Shown one piece after another: positions 7,848 through 16,240 of a stretch of 43,616 nt of DNA. A program made the translations under genes and the position numbers. Positions within the stretch are counted from its first letter, which is position 1. Each line of letters begins with the position of its first letter. The notes under the pieces were generated by a model. It made no database searches. It saw only the letters and a list, made by a program, of their open reading frames with translations, and was not told the origin of the DNA. This DNA is from Actinomycetota bacterium (GTDB lineage: Bacteria; Actinomycetota; Acidimicrobiia; Acidimicrobiales; CADCSY01), in the NCBI GenBank assembly GCA_019348495.1, contig JAHWJI010000009.1, positions 1-43,616 on the forward strand. Direction: 5' to 3'.

Positions 7848-9235
7848 CTCCTGGTGGCCAGAACCTCGTCGGGGACGGTCGTGAGGTCGCCGGCGCCGAG
7901 CGTGAGGCACAGGTCCCCGGGACGCAGCTCGGTGGCCAGCCAGGCCAGGACGTCGGCTCGCGACGGGAGCCACGCCACCCGCTTGAAGGGAGACGAGTCG
8001 AGCACGGCATCGACGATCAACTTCCCCGTCACGCCAGGAAGCGGCGTCTGGCCCGCGGGGTAGACGTCGGTGACCGCGAGCACGTCGGCGTCGTGGAAGG
8101 CACCGGCGAAATCGCGCCACAGCGCGGCGGTGCGCGTGTAGCGGTGGGGCTGGAAGACGCAGACGATGCGTCGCCAACCGCCGTGTCGGGCCGCGGCCAG
8201 CACTGCCGACACCTCGCCGGGCAGGTGGTCGTAGCTGTCGACGAAGCTGACCCCTCCGGCCTCACCCCGCCACTCGAAGCGACGTCCCACCCCGGCGAAG
8301 TCGGACAGACCCTGTCTCGTCGCGTCGAACGTCGCCCCCAGCGCCAGGGCAGCCACGGCGGCGGCGGCGGCGTTGCGGGCGTTGTGCAGTCCGGGCACGG
8401 GGACCTGCAAGCGACCCACCTCCATGCCCCCGTGGCCATCGACCAGGGTGAAGGCGACCTGACGTCGTCCCAGCTCGACGTCGGTCAACCGGAAGCGCGA
8501 ACCCTCGGCGGTGCCGTAGGTCAGGCACTCGGTCTCGGCAGCCAGCCCGGCGGCCACGGGGTCGTCGGCACAGACGACCCGTGGGGCGTCAGCCGAACCG
8601 AGGAAGCGGGCGAAGCCATCGCGCAGGACATCGAAGCTGCCGTGGTGGTCGAGGTGGTCGGGCTCCACGCCGGTGAGCACCACCGCCTCGGCACCGAGGT
8701 CGAGGAAGGTGCCGTCGCTCTCGTCGGCCTCGATCACGAACCACTCGCCGTCATCCCAGGCGGCGCTGCCGCCCGGGCCGGCCACGTCGCCGCCGACCAG
8801 GTACGACGGCGCCATTCCCGCCTCCACCAACACGGTGGCGAGCATGGCGGTTGTCGTGGTCTTGCCGTGAGTGCCGCCCACGGCGAGGGTGCGACGCAGC
8901 GCGCACAGCGCGGCCAGGGCATCAGCCCGTCGAGCCACGACGGCACCGGCGCCACGGGCGGCGACCAGCTCGGGGTTGTCGCCGGCCACGGCCGTCGACG
9001 CCACCACCACCTCGGCGCCAACGACGTGACGAGCGTCGTGGCCCACGTGCACCTCGACCCCGAGGTGGGCCAGCCGTTCGAGGCGGGTTGAGCCCTGCAG
9101 GTCGCTGCCCGAGACGGTGTGGCCCAAAGAGACCAGGATGGTGGCGAGGGGCGCCATCCCCGAGCCCCCGGCGCCGACGACGTGGACGCGTCGGGGCCGG
9201 GTGAGGTCCAGCGGGGGCCCGGCCACGTCGACCAA
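7844..9235 (-). CDS. murC: UDP-N-acetylmuramate--L-alanine ligase MurC
   Basis: 463 aa. It adds L-Ala to UDP-MurNAc in the cytoplasm with ATP. Motifs: N-terminal Rossmann VHVVGAGGSGMAPLA, the ATP loop GGTHGKTTTTAML, EADESDGTFL, the DHLDHHGSFD region, and a C-terminal Mur ligase domain with SYDHLPGEVSAVL and FQPHRYTRTAAL. The first start candidate is a TTG at 9235; a GTG nine bases further in (9226) is an alternative, and AGAGGTGG lies about 20 bases upstream. It heads the murC-murB-ftsQ-ftsZ run and diverges from murG across 122 bases. Normally murG precedes it on the same strand. Confidence 0.95.
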   Translation of the reverse strand: MVDVAGPPLDLTRPRRVHVVGAGGSGMAPLATILVSLGHTVSGSDLQGSTRLERLAHLGVEVHVGHDARHVVGAEVVVASTAVAGDNPELVAARGAGAVVARRADALAALCALRRTLAVGGTHGKTTTTAMLATVLVEAGMAPSYLVGGDVAGPGGSAAWDDGEWFVIEADESDGTFLDLGAEAVVLTGVEPDHLDHHGSFDVLRDGFARFLGSADAPRVVCADDPVAAGLAAETECLTYGTAEGSRFRLTDVELGRRQVAFTLVDGHGGMEVGRLQVPVPGLHNARNAAAAAVAALALGATFDATRQGLSDFAGVGRRFEWRGEAGGVSFVDSYDHLPGEVSAVLAAARHGGWRRIVCVFQPHRYTRTAALWRDFAGAFHDADVLAVTDVYPAGQTPLPGVTGKLIVDAVLDSSPFKRVAWLPSRADVLAWLATELRPGDLCLTLGAGDLTTVPDEVLATRR

Positions 9236-9281
9236 CGATACGACGCCGCCGCCACGCCACCTCTGATAGGTACGTTCGGTG

Positions 9282-9319
9282 CCCGCTGGGCCGGATCGCT
9301 CACCCGCTGGGCCGGATCG
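9282..9319. repeat. 17-bp direct repeat between murC and murG
   Basis: Two identical 17-base copies (CCCGCTGGGCCGGATCG) at 9282-9298 and 9303-9319, 21 bases apart, lie in the gap between the divergent murC and murG genes. The spacing is two helical turns, so a shared regulator site is possible. A small duplication at a rearrangement joint is equally possible. Confidence 0.6.
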
Positions 9320-9357
9320 TCACCCCCAGGGCGGCAAAGGCGTACGCTGCTCCCGCA

Positions 9358-10485
9358 ATGCCCGCCAGCGTCGCCCCCGCCAGCGTCGTCATCGCCGCCG
9401 GCGGTACCGGTGGCCACATCTATCCGGGGCTGGCCGTGGCCGAAGCGCTCCGCCGCCGGGAGCCGGCCACGCGCATCTCCTTTCTCGGCACCCCCCGGGG
9501 CCTCGAGCGCACCATCGTCGTCGAGGCCGGCTTCGCCCTCCACCTCGTGGACATGGTGCCCTTCGCCGGCCGGACCGCCGCCCTCCTGCCCATCGCACTG
9601 GTGCGAGCCACCGTCCAGGCCCGGCGCATCCTCCGTCGGGAACGAGCCGACGTGGCCGTGGGCATGGGCGCCTACGTCGGCGTCCCCCTGATCGTGGCCG
9701 CTCGCCTGACGGGGCTGCCCTGCCTCATCCACGAGTCGGGGGCGGTGCCCGGCCGGGCCAACCTGTGGACCGCCCGCCTCAGCGGCAACGTGGCCACTGC
9801 CTTCGCCGAAGCAGGCGGAGCCTTCCCCTCCTCGGCGACGGTGCGCACCGTGGGCATGCCCCTGGGACCGGAGCTCAACGCCTTCGACCGCGCCGAGCTG
9901 CGGGCCAAGGCCAGGGCGGCTTACGGCATCGACGACACGACCCTGTTCCTGCTGGTCAACGGAGGCAGCCAGGGCGCCGCCTCCCTCAACCGGCTGACCG
10001 TGGGTCTGGCCGAGCGCTGGCGCCACCGCCACGACGTCCGCATCCTGCTCAAGGCCGGGCGCCGTGACCACGACCAGACGGCATCGGCGCTGCAGCGCTC
10101 CGGCGGCGCCCACCTGGTGGAGCTGACCCGCTTCATCGAGCGCATGGACCACGCCTACGCCGCCGCCGACGTGACCCTGTGCCGGCCAGGGGCGGGAACC
10201 GTCGCCGAGCTGGCCGTGGTCGGCCTGCCGGCGGTGCTGGTGCCCTATCCCCACGCCCCCTTCGACCACCAGGCACGCAACGCCACCGCGCTGGTCGAGG
10301 CCGGAGCAGCCCTCATGGTGCGTGACCACGAGGCCACGCCCGAGGTTGTCGGGCCCCTGCTCGAGCGCATGCTCGACGACCGTGGTGAGCTCGAGCGCAT
10401 GCGCGCCGGCCTGCGTGACCTGGCCCGCCCCCACGCCGCCGACGAGATGGCCGCGTGGGTGCTCGACCTGGCGAGGGCATCGTGA
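9358..10485 (+). CDS. murG: UDP-GlcNAc:lipid I transferase MurG
   Basis: 375 aa. It transfers GlcNAc to lipid I on the inner membrane face, giving lipid II. GT-B fold motifs are present: AAGGTGGHIYPGLAVAE (residues 13-29), HESGAVPGRAN, a NGGSQGAASLN loop, and the C-terminal CRPGAGTVAELAVVGLPAVL with VPYPHAPFDHQ, which binds UDP-GlcNAc. It lies on the opposite strand from every other dcw gene here, diverging from murC and facing ftsW at a distance, instead of between ftsW and murC in the same direction. Its stop overlaps the next gene by 4 bases, so it now forms an operon with sugar-nucleotide genes. It is the only murG seen in the window, and all motifs are intact. Confidence 0.96.
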   Translation: MPASVAPASVVIAAGGTGGHIYPGLAVAEALRRREPATRISFLGTPRGLERTIVVEAGFALHLVDMVPFAGRTAALLPIALVRATVQARRILRRERADVAVGMGAYVGVPLIVAARLTGLPCLIHESGAVPGRANLWTARLSGNVATAFAEAGGAFPSSATVRTVGMPLGPELNAFDRAELRAKARAAYGIDDTTLFLLVNGGSQGAASLNRLTVGLAERWRHRHDVRILLKAGRRDHDQTASALQRSGGAHLVELTRFIERMDHAYAAADVTLCRPGAGTVAELAVVGLPAVLVPYPHAPFDHQARNATALVEAGAALMVRDHEATPEVVGPLLERMLDDRGELERMRAGLRDLARPHAADEMAAWVLDLARAS

Positions 10486-11528
10486 GCCCGCCCATGGGTT
10501 TGACGGTCCGCCACGACGACCAGGTGGGTGACGCACTGGCCCAGATGCAACTCGGCGGCAACGGCATCGCTGTCGTGACCGACGACCAGGGCCGGGTCGT
10601 CGGCACCGTCAGCGACGGTGACATCCGCCGGGCTGCCCTGGCCGGGATGGACATGGCCACACCGGTGGCCGACATCGTGGGCGACGAACCGGTCGTCGTT
10701 GCTCCCGGTGCGCCCGACGATGAGGTACGCCGGCTCCTGGAGCGGTGTCACCTCCCCGCTGCCGCCGTCGTAGACGACGGCCGTCTCCTCGGCCTGCGTC
10801 ACCTGAGCGACGTCGGGGGCGAGCATCCGTCCACGATTGCCGTCATCCTCGCAGGAGGTCGGGGCCAGCGTCTGCGACCGCTGACCGACAAGGTGCCCAA
10901 ACCGTTCCTCACTGTCGGTCGCACCACCATCATCGAGCGCCTGCTCGAGCAGCTCTCGTCGGCAGGCATCACCGACGTCTACCTGGCGGTCAACTACAAG
11001 GCCGAGGTGTTCGAGCAACGCCTGGGCGACGGCCAAGGCTACGGGGTGAACCTCACCTACCTGCGGGAGCACAAGCGTCTCGACACCGCCGGCCCGCTGT
11101 CATTGCTCCCCGAGCGCCCGCAGGGTCCGGTGCTGGTGATGAACGCCGATCAGGTCACCGCCCTCAACTTCTCCCGCCTGGTCGACTTCCACCACCAACA
11201 GGCTGCGGCCATGACCGTGGGTGCCTTCGTCCACGAGGTGGCCATCCCCTACGGCGTGCTCAGGCTCGATGGCGGGAGCGTCCTCGGCATCGACGAGAAG
11301 CCCACCTTGCGCCATCAGTGCAATGCCGGGATCTACGCGCTCGAGCCCGACGTCGTCGAGCTGGTGCCCCGCAACACCTTCTTCGGGATGCCGTCTCTGG
11401 CCGAGGCCGTGCTGTTGGCTGGGAACCAGGTGGCGGCCTTCCCCATCCTGGAGAAGTTCATCGACATAGGCACGCCCGAGGAGCTCGAGGCTGCCCTGCT
11501 CTACTTCGCCACCGGTGAGGAGATGTGA
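10482..11528 (+). CDS. CBS-domain sugar-1-phosphate nucleotidyltransferase (PtmE-like)
   Basis: 348 aa from GTG 10482, which overlaps the murG stop (GTGA). Residues about 5-115 form a CBS pair (VTDDQGRVVGTVSDGDIRRA is the first repeat; VVDDGRLLGL is in the second). The nucleotidyltransferase domain follows, with LAGGRGQRLRPLTDKVPKP at 123-141 (nucleotide-binding loop and Lys) and MNADQVT in place of the usual NGD. The CBS-plus-transferase layout is that of PtmE-type guanylyltransferases, which make GDP-glucosamine for legionaminic acid in Campylobacter, and of related GDP-mannose-type enzymes. The adjacent LegB-like gene supports that route, but the nucleotide and sugar cannot be fixed from sequence. 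The stop is 3 bases before the next gene. Confidence 0.85.
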   Translation: MSPPMGLTVRHDDQVGDALAQMQLGGNGIAVVTDDQGRVVGTVSDGDIRRAALAGMDMATPVADIVGDEPVVVAPGAPDDEVRRLLERCHLPAAAVVDDGRLLGLRHLSDVGGEHPSTIAVILAGGRGQRLRPLTDKVPKPFLTVGRTTIIERLLEQLSSAGITDVYLAVNYKAEVFEQRLGDGQGYGVNLTYLREHKRLDTAGPLSLLPERPQGPVLVMNADQVTALNFSRLVDFHHQQAAAMTVGAFVHEVAIPYGVLRLDGGSVLGIDEKPTLRHQCNAGIYALEPDVVELVPRNTFFGMPSLAEAVLLAGNQVAAFPILEKFIDIGTPEELEAALLYFATGEEM

Positions 11529-11531
11529 AGC

Positions 11532-12515
11532 GTGGCTGAGTGGCAGGGACGGACCGTCCTGGTGACCGGAGGCGAGGGGTTCATCGGCAGCACACTCGTC
11601 GAGCGCCTGGTGCGGGAGGGGGCCGAGGTGCGGGCCCTGGTCCACTACAACCCCTTCGGTCGGGCCGGCTGGCTCGACCCCGAGGTGCACGCCGACGTGG
11701 CGGTGCTGCCCGGTGATGTCCGCGACGCCGAGCGGGTCTTCACCGCCGTCGAGGGTTGCGACGTGGTGTTCCACCTGGCCGCCCTCATCGGCATCCCCTA
11801 CAGCTACCTCGCCCCCGAGAGCTACGTGCAGGTCAACGTCACCGGCACCCACAACGTGGCCCGGGCCTGCCTGCGGGCAGGGGCCCGCATGGTCCACACC
11901 TCCACCAGCGAGACCTACGGCACCGCCCGGAGCGTCCCCATCGCCGAGGACCACCCCCTTCAGCCCCAGTCGCCCTATTCGGCGTCGAAGATCGGCGGCG
12001 ACATGATGGCCCTGTCGTTCTTCCACGCCTTCGAGCTGCCGGTGTCGGTGGTGCGACCGTTCAACACCTACGGGCCGCGCCAGTCCACCCGGGCGGTCAT
12101 CCCCACCATCCTCTCCCAGCTCCACGCCGGGGCCAGCGAGATCGCCCTCGGCTCCACCTCCCCGACCCGGGACTTCAACTACGTCGACGACACCGTCGCC
12201 GGCTTCCTGGCCGTGGCCGGGTGCGAGCGGGCCGTGGGCGACGTGGTCAACATCGGCTCCGGCCGGGAGATCTCCATCGGCGACCTGGTGGCCCTCCTGG
12301 TCGACATCACCGGTGGGAAGGCACGCATCGTCACCGACCCCGAGCGGCTGCGCCCGCCGGGCAGCGAGGTGGAGCGCCTGTTGTGCGACAACTCCCGGGC
12401 CCGGGAGTGGGCCGGATGGGCGCCCGAGGTGTCCCTGGAAGAGGGCCTGGCCCGTACCTCTACCTGGGTGGCCGAGCACAGGCATGTGCTCGGCACCGGC
12501 GGCTACGCCGTCTGA
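11532..12515 (+). CDS. NAD-dependent nucleotide-sugar 4,6-dehydratase (LegB-like)
   Basis: 327 aa, GTG start with GGTGAGGAG about 8 bases upstream. An extended short-chain dehydrogenase: VTGGEGFIGS binds NAD (residues 11-20), HLAALIGIPYSY and STSETYG form the catalytic region, and SPYSASK carries the Tyr149/Lys153 pair. RPFNTYGPRQS and TPTRDFNYVDDT are strongly reminiscent of LegB-type 4,6-dehydratases of legionaminic acid synthesis. It would make a 4-keto-6-deoxy sugar nucleotide from the product of the preceding transferase. The next pathway genes (aminotransferase, acetyltransferase, NeuB-type synthase) are not found downstream; decayed sequence follows instead. Confidence 0.88.
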   Translation: MAEWQGRTVLVTGGEGFIGSTLVERLVREGAEVRALVHYNPFGRAGWLDPEVHADVAVLPGDVRDAERVFTAVEGCDVVFHLAALIGIPYSYLAPESYVQVNVTGTHNVARACLRAGARMVHTSTSETYGTARSVPIAEDHPLQPQSPYSASKIGGDMMALSFFHAFELPVSVVRPFNTYGPRQSTRAVIPTILSQLHAGASEIALGSTSPTRDFNYVDDTVAGFLAVAGCERAVGDVVNIGSGREISIGDLVALLVDITGGKARIVTDPERLRPPGSEVERLLCDNSRAREWAGWAPEVSLEEGLARTSTWVAEHRHVLGTGGYAV

Positions 12516-13510
12516 CACCGAGCACGGGGTGGTGGGGTCTGCTTCTCGGATGAAGGTCGAGAGCCCGCGAGACTCGTGGAGGTCCTCCCACCACTCGATT
12601 AGCTCGGTGGCTGCCGTGCCCTGGTGCGCCGTTTCATCAGGTAAGCAGTCTGGCCGCTCTTCCTCTGTCTGGCTGGTGGAGTGACGTGTACGGGCGGGAC
12701 AAGTTCCCCCGGGTCGGGCCGGCTGACGTTCCCAGTCGGGAAGCCGGTCGTGGCGGCCCGATCCTGGAGCTAGGCAGGCAGCGGTGGGCGAAGTCGTCCC
12801 CCGAAGCGGCCGACAACAGGGTCAGATCCGCCCACTCCGGCCGAGGACCCCCGGCTCAGGCCGCCGCTGTGGCTGAAAGCACCCGCGAGGGGTAGGGGTG
12901 TCGGTGATCAGGCCGCTGCAACCGCCACGTTGGTGTGGGCGGCCAGGACGATCTCCCGGTGGCGGTCACCAGCGACTGCCCGGTCTCGCCATGTCGTGAC
13001 GCCGTGGCCGTCCACCCGGAGCAACGGCGTCCCGGTGGCCGCCACTACGGGCACTTTCGCCAAGCGTGTGGCGACGGCCCACAGGATCGCCGTAGAGGCT
13101 CCGCAAGATGAAAGCCGGGGGGTGGTGCCCGAGATTTGGTGGATCCACGGGGGACTTCCCGGTGGTGAAGGCAACAGGACGTTCCCTACTCTCCCGGTCG
13201 TGCAGCATCCATTCAGGCCCGAGGGCGTTCCCGCTCTGCGCCGCTCCGTGGCCATGCTCGGCTCACACGAGCCAGCGGGCCTTGACCGGGAGACGCTGGC
13301 AAAGCGGCCTGTTCGAGAATCGAAGATACTGGCTCCGACGAGGCAGCCACTGACACCATGTCCGACAAGTACGGTGGTGTCTTTGAAGGACCCTTCTTCG
13401 TCGGTGCTGCCCAGTCGGCGTTCTGCCCGGAGGACCGTAATGGCATCCATACGAGGTATATTGAAGCATACCGATGTGGGGAACGGCCTGTAAAGGATGG
13501 CGTTTCGAAA
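12516..13510. other. About 1 kb without a confident gene; gene-decay zone
   Basis: No frame here has a good start, ribosome site and recognisable family. Two minus-strand stretches look protein-like. Around 12518-12680 an open frame contains TELIEWWEDLHESRGLSTF. The C-terminal part of the minus frame at about 12908-13120 reads TPLLRVDGHGVTTWRDRAVA then EIVLAAHTN, with mostly G/C third bases, and ends at a TGA near 12908. Both lose coding character upstream. I read them as remnants of lost genes. The segment near 13300-13510 is visibly poorer in G+C than the dcw genes. No tRNA was recognised. Confidence 0.4.
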
Positions 13511-13960
13511 ATGAGCTTAACTGCTAAAGGAGCACCAGGCTCCGGTACTCTGACGGTCGACGACACCGCTGTCACCATTAGTCGGACCCGCTGGCAGTCG
13601 CTAGGGCCGAAGGCTCGGGGCGACAAGCGCATTCCCATCAGCAGTATCGGGGCCGTACAATGGCGCGACGCCACGAATGTCACTAGTGGTTACATTCAGT
13701 TCACCATCGCAGGCGCAGTCGAACGCGGCGGGGGTGCGTTCAAGGCCGCGAACGACGAGAACAGTGTGCTCTTCACTAAGAAGCAGCAGCCCGAATTCGA
13801 GGCGATACGTTCCTTTATCGAGGCCAGGCTAGGGCGTTCTCAAGCGGGTGCCCCCACCGCCAGCGTTGCCGAGCAGTTAACTCAGCTTGCTCAACTCCAT
13901 CAGCAAGGTCTTCTCACCGCTGAGGAGTTTGCTGGGCAGAAGGCAAGACTTCTCAGCTAG
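13511..13960 (+). CDS. DUF4429-like PH-domain protein with C-terminal SHOCT motif
   Basis: 149 aa from ATG 13511 (AAAGGA about 13 bases upstream; a longer frame begins at 13358 but its first 51 codons look non-coding). Residues about 1-105 match the DUF4429 pattern: LTAKGAPGSGTLTVDDTAVT, KRIPISSIGAVQWRDA, GYIQFTIAG, then ENSVLFTKKQQPEFEAI. These are PH-like folds of unknown ligand. The last about 30 residues (LTQLAQLHQQGLLTAEEFAG then QKARLLS) form a SHOCT helix pair, often found at the ends of phage-borne or oligomerising proteins. Base composition is lower in G+C, with more A/T third positions than its neighbours, suggesting transfer. It appears intact, alone in a decayed region. Confidence 0.75.
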   Translation: MSLTAKGAPGSGTLTVDDTAVTISRTRWQSLGPKARGDKRIPISSIGAVQWRDATNVTSGYIQFTIAGAVERGGGAFKAANDENSVLFTKKQQPEFEAIRSFIEARLGRSQAGAPTASVAEQLTQLAQLHQQGLLTAEEFAGQKARLLS

Positions 13961-13969
13961 GCCCCTTGT

Positions 13970-14500
13970 CTTCTAGGGAGGTCACGCGCTGCATCAAGGT
14001 CGTTCCGGCCTCGGTGATCGACCTCGTGGCTGGGCCGCCCGACTCCACGGGCTGCTGTCGATGCCTTTCGGACGACGACGTTAGGCAGCTGGTCCAGGCA
14101 CTGCCTGCAGGCGGCGACATGGCCGAATACACCTTCCGTCGCGGCTACCGTGTTGACCCTCGACTGCTCGAGAGGCACCGATGCCTGAACTGCCCGAACA
14201 TGAAGCGCGATCCGTCCGCGACTACGTCAACACGCAGTCACCCCAGCATGACCAGGCGAGACTCGTCCAGAAAATCGGCTCACGGCGGATCATGGGCGAC
14301 CTCCGAGGGGGCCGGTTGCGGCGGTTACCCGCGCCGAGAACCAGAGGTCTTCGAGGTCTTGTGGAGAGCGTACGGTCCGACGAAGGCGCTCGCCGAGTCA
14401 CTGTCGCTCGAGCGGCGCTGAGCTGCGGCACGACCTTCGTCAGCTGCGACGAGACCTCTCGCACAAGCCATGGCCGTGCGCCAAGTGCGTCCGCACCTGA
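13970..14500 (+). pseudogene. Overlapping ORF fragments in three frames, probably frameshifted remnants
   Basis: Three protein-like pieces lie head to tail in different frames. The first frame, to about 14170, includes GGDMAEYTFRRGYRVDPRLL. A frame from ATG 14181 reads MPELPEHEARSVRDYVNTQS, then ARLVQKIGSRRIMGDL, resembling the N-terminus of small uncharacterised actinobacterial proteins, and then becomes Arg-rich noise. A piece at about 14345-14415 (VFEVLWRAYGPTKALAESLS) continues after a shift into ELRHDLRQLRRDLSHKPWPC then AKCVRT, stopping at 14500. I infer decay by frameshift of one or two genes; sequencing error is an alternative. The last piece overlaps the annotated start of the next gene. 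Confidence 0.35.
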
Positions 14501-16029
14501 TCGTCTTGGGTACGCGGCGGCCTGAGTTGGCCGCGCGGGTGAGCGGCGTCTGCGGCCGGGCCTCTTTGGCCGCGTTCGGCGCCGGAGCCGGTGCGTTTGC
14601 CGCGTGGGCCACCCACCGGGGCCTCATCGACGACAGCTACATCACGCTGTCCTACGCCCGAAACCTAGCTGAACACGGCCACTGGGGCCTGATCGCCAGT
14701 GAGACCGCCAACTCGGCGACGTCGCCGCTGAACGTCTTCCTCTTGGCCGGCTCAATGCGGGTGGTGTCCCCGTTCGGTGGCGCCTCGGGCGCGGTGGTCG
14801 CCCTGGGGCTGCTAACCCTGCTGCTAGGCGCGCTCTTGGGCTGGTGGCTGGCCCAAGCAACCACCCGGCTCGGGATCTCCCGCTTTTGGGCGGCCGTCGG
14901 TATCGCGGTCGTCCTCGCCAACCCCTTCGTGCTGTCGTCCCTAGGTCTCGAGGTCGTCCTGCTCTCCTCGCTGCTGGGAGGGCTGGTGGCCGCCGGGCTG
15001 CGGGGGCGGCCCGTCGGCTTCGGCGTCCTCAGCGGACTGGCGGTGCTAGCCCGGCTCGACATGATCATCTTCGTCCTGGCCGTGGCGCTCCTCGCGCCGC
15101 TGGTGCGGCGCCGCTTGCTCTTGGTCGCCGCCATCGCGACAGCGGTCAGCCTGCCGTGGTTTGCCTGGAGCTGGTGGGTGCTGGGCTCGGCGATCCCCGA
15201 CACCTTTGTCATCAAGACCTTGCAGCGCTCCTTCGAGGGAAGGGTCTACCTCTCAGGCCTGTGGACGTACTACAAGCCGATGAACGCGGTCGCAGTGTGG
15301 GTACACGTCGTTCCAGCCCTGGTCGGCCTTGGGGTGGCGGTTGCCCTGGCCGTGCGCTGGGTGCGCCGTCCGGCCTCCCGCGAGCACGGAGCCCTGCTCG
15401 GCCTCGCCTTCGGTAGCGTCGTGTACTACGCCGCCTACAGCGTCATTGGCGCGCCGCCCTACCAGTGGTACTACGTGCCGCCGCAGGTCGCCCTCGCGCT
15501 CGTCGGTGTCCTGGGCGGAGGGCTGCTGCTGCGGGACGCCGCGTCCCCACAGCTGCAACCGGCGGTGGCCCTCGGCGTCCTCGTCCTGGCACCGCTGGGG
15601 CTGTTGGCCTCGCTCGGCGGGCACTCGCTGCCGTGGCCCTACCCGCCGATCTTCGGCAACTTCGCCACGCCCGCCGATTACCGGGCCGTGGGCCACTGGC
15701 TGGCCGAGGCGGTGGGACAGGAGCGCGTCGCTGCGCCGCCGGAGATCGGCACCCTCGCGTTCGCCTGCGAGTGCTCGATCGTCGACCCCTTCGCCGACCC
15801 AGCCCTCATGACGCCGCTGATCTCACAGCGCGTCGAGCAGGCCGGCCCGCTCATGCGGTGGCTGCTCCGGGTGAACTATGCCCGCCGGGACACCAGCGCC
15901 GAGCCGGACCCTGTCGCGTACCGACTGCTGTGGGTCAAGGCGACCGACCCCGCGAAAACGGCGGGGCCCTCCTGGCCCACGAATAGCCCACTCCTGGGCC
16001 CCGGCTGGCTGGTCCTCCACGACGCGTAG
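14470..16029 (+). CDS. GT-C fold integral membrane glycosyltransferase
   Basis: 519 aa with about ten hydrophobic helices up to about residue 390 and a soluble C-terminal part. The DDSYITLSYARNLAEHGHWG segment (Asp54-Asp55) in the first outer loop is the usual polyprenyl-phosphate-sugar-dependent GT-C motif (compare the DDAY/DDAF motif in actinobacterial arabinosyl- and mannosyltransferases). SATSPLNVFLLAG after it also fits this group. It would move a sugar from a polyprenyl phosphate donor to a glycan or protein outside the membrane; the acceptor is unknown. The start is uncertain: ATG 14470 overlaps a broken ORF and lacks a clear ribosome site; TTG 14527 and GTG 14539 are alternatives. It is next to the sugar-nucleotide genes, so a shared surface glycan is plausible. 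Confidence 0.8.
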   Translation: MAVRQVRPHLIVLGTRRPELAARVSGVCGRASLAAFGAGAGAFAAWATHRGLIDDSYITLSYARNLAEHGHWGLIASETANSATSPLNVFLLAGSMRVVSPFGGASGAVVALGLLTLLLGALLGWWLAQATTRLGISRFWAAVGIAVVLANPFVLSSLGLEVVLLSSLLGGLVAAGLRGRPVGFGVLSGLAVLARLDMIIFVLAVALLAPLVRRRLLLVAAIATAVSLPWFAWSWWVLGSAIPDTFVIKTLQRSFEGRVYLSGLWTYYKPMNAVAVWVHVVPALVGLGVAVALAVRWVRRPASREHGALLGLAFGSVVYYAAYSVIGAPPYQWYYVPPQVALALVGVLGGGLLLRDAASPQLQPAVALGVLVLAPLGLLASLGGHSLPWPYPPIFGNFATPADYRAVGHWLAEAVGQERVAAPPEIGTLAFACECSIVDPFADPALMTPLISQRVEQAGPLMRWLLRVNYARRDTSAEPDPVAYRLLWVKATDPAKTAGPSWPTNSPLLGPGWLVLHDA

Positions 16030-16118
16030 GACGCCACGACCGACAGCGCGCACCACCGGCTGCATGAGGTCACGGTGTCGCCCCTGCGCCCACCCGCTCC
16101 GCAACTGGACACCGGCAC

Positions 16119-16240
16119 ATTGTAGCCGTAGTACCCCCCGCCCTTGCGGACAGAGATCGAGGAACGGCGCCCCCAGGAAGCGTCAGGGTCGGAGAACCGC
16201 TTGCGGCATTCGCAGGTCGGTCTGATCCCGGTGAGGCGCG
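16119..16240 (-). pseudogene. Transposase fragment (DDE type), insertion sequence remnant
   Basis: About 40 codons on the minus strand read CECRKRFSDPDASWGRRSSI, then SVRKGGGYYGY. This strongly resembles the core of a widespread actinobacterial DDE transposase (SDPDASWGxRSAxSxRKGGGxYGYK). The frame loses similarity immediately after GYYGY, and nothing transposase-like follows in other frames, so only an internal scrap remains. No inverted repeats were recognised. The family assignment is from memory of the motif, not from a search. Confidence 0.55.

Noticed and set aside
8734-10536. 600-codon minus-strand frame across murG
   Set aside because: Antisense to murG; the part over murC is a shifted frame. 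No ribosome site and no recognisable domain.
11100-12518. 472-codon minus-strand frame
   Set aside because: Antisense to the LegB-like gene; Gly/His/Asp-rich shadow of a conserved gene.
13290-13360. tRNA-like string (GTTCGAGAATC and a terminal ACACCA)
   Set aside because: The T-arm does not pair and no acceptor or anticodon stem can be formed around it.
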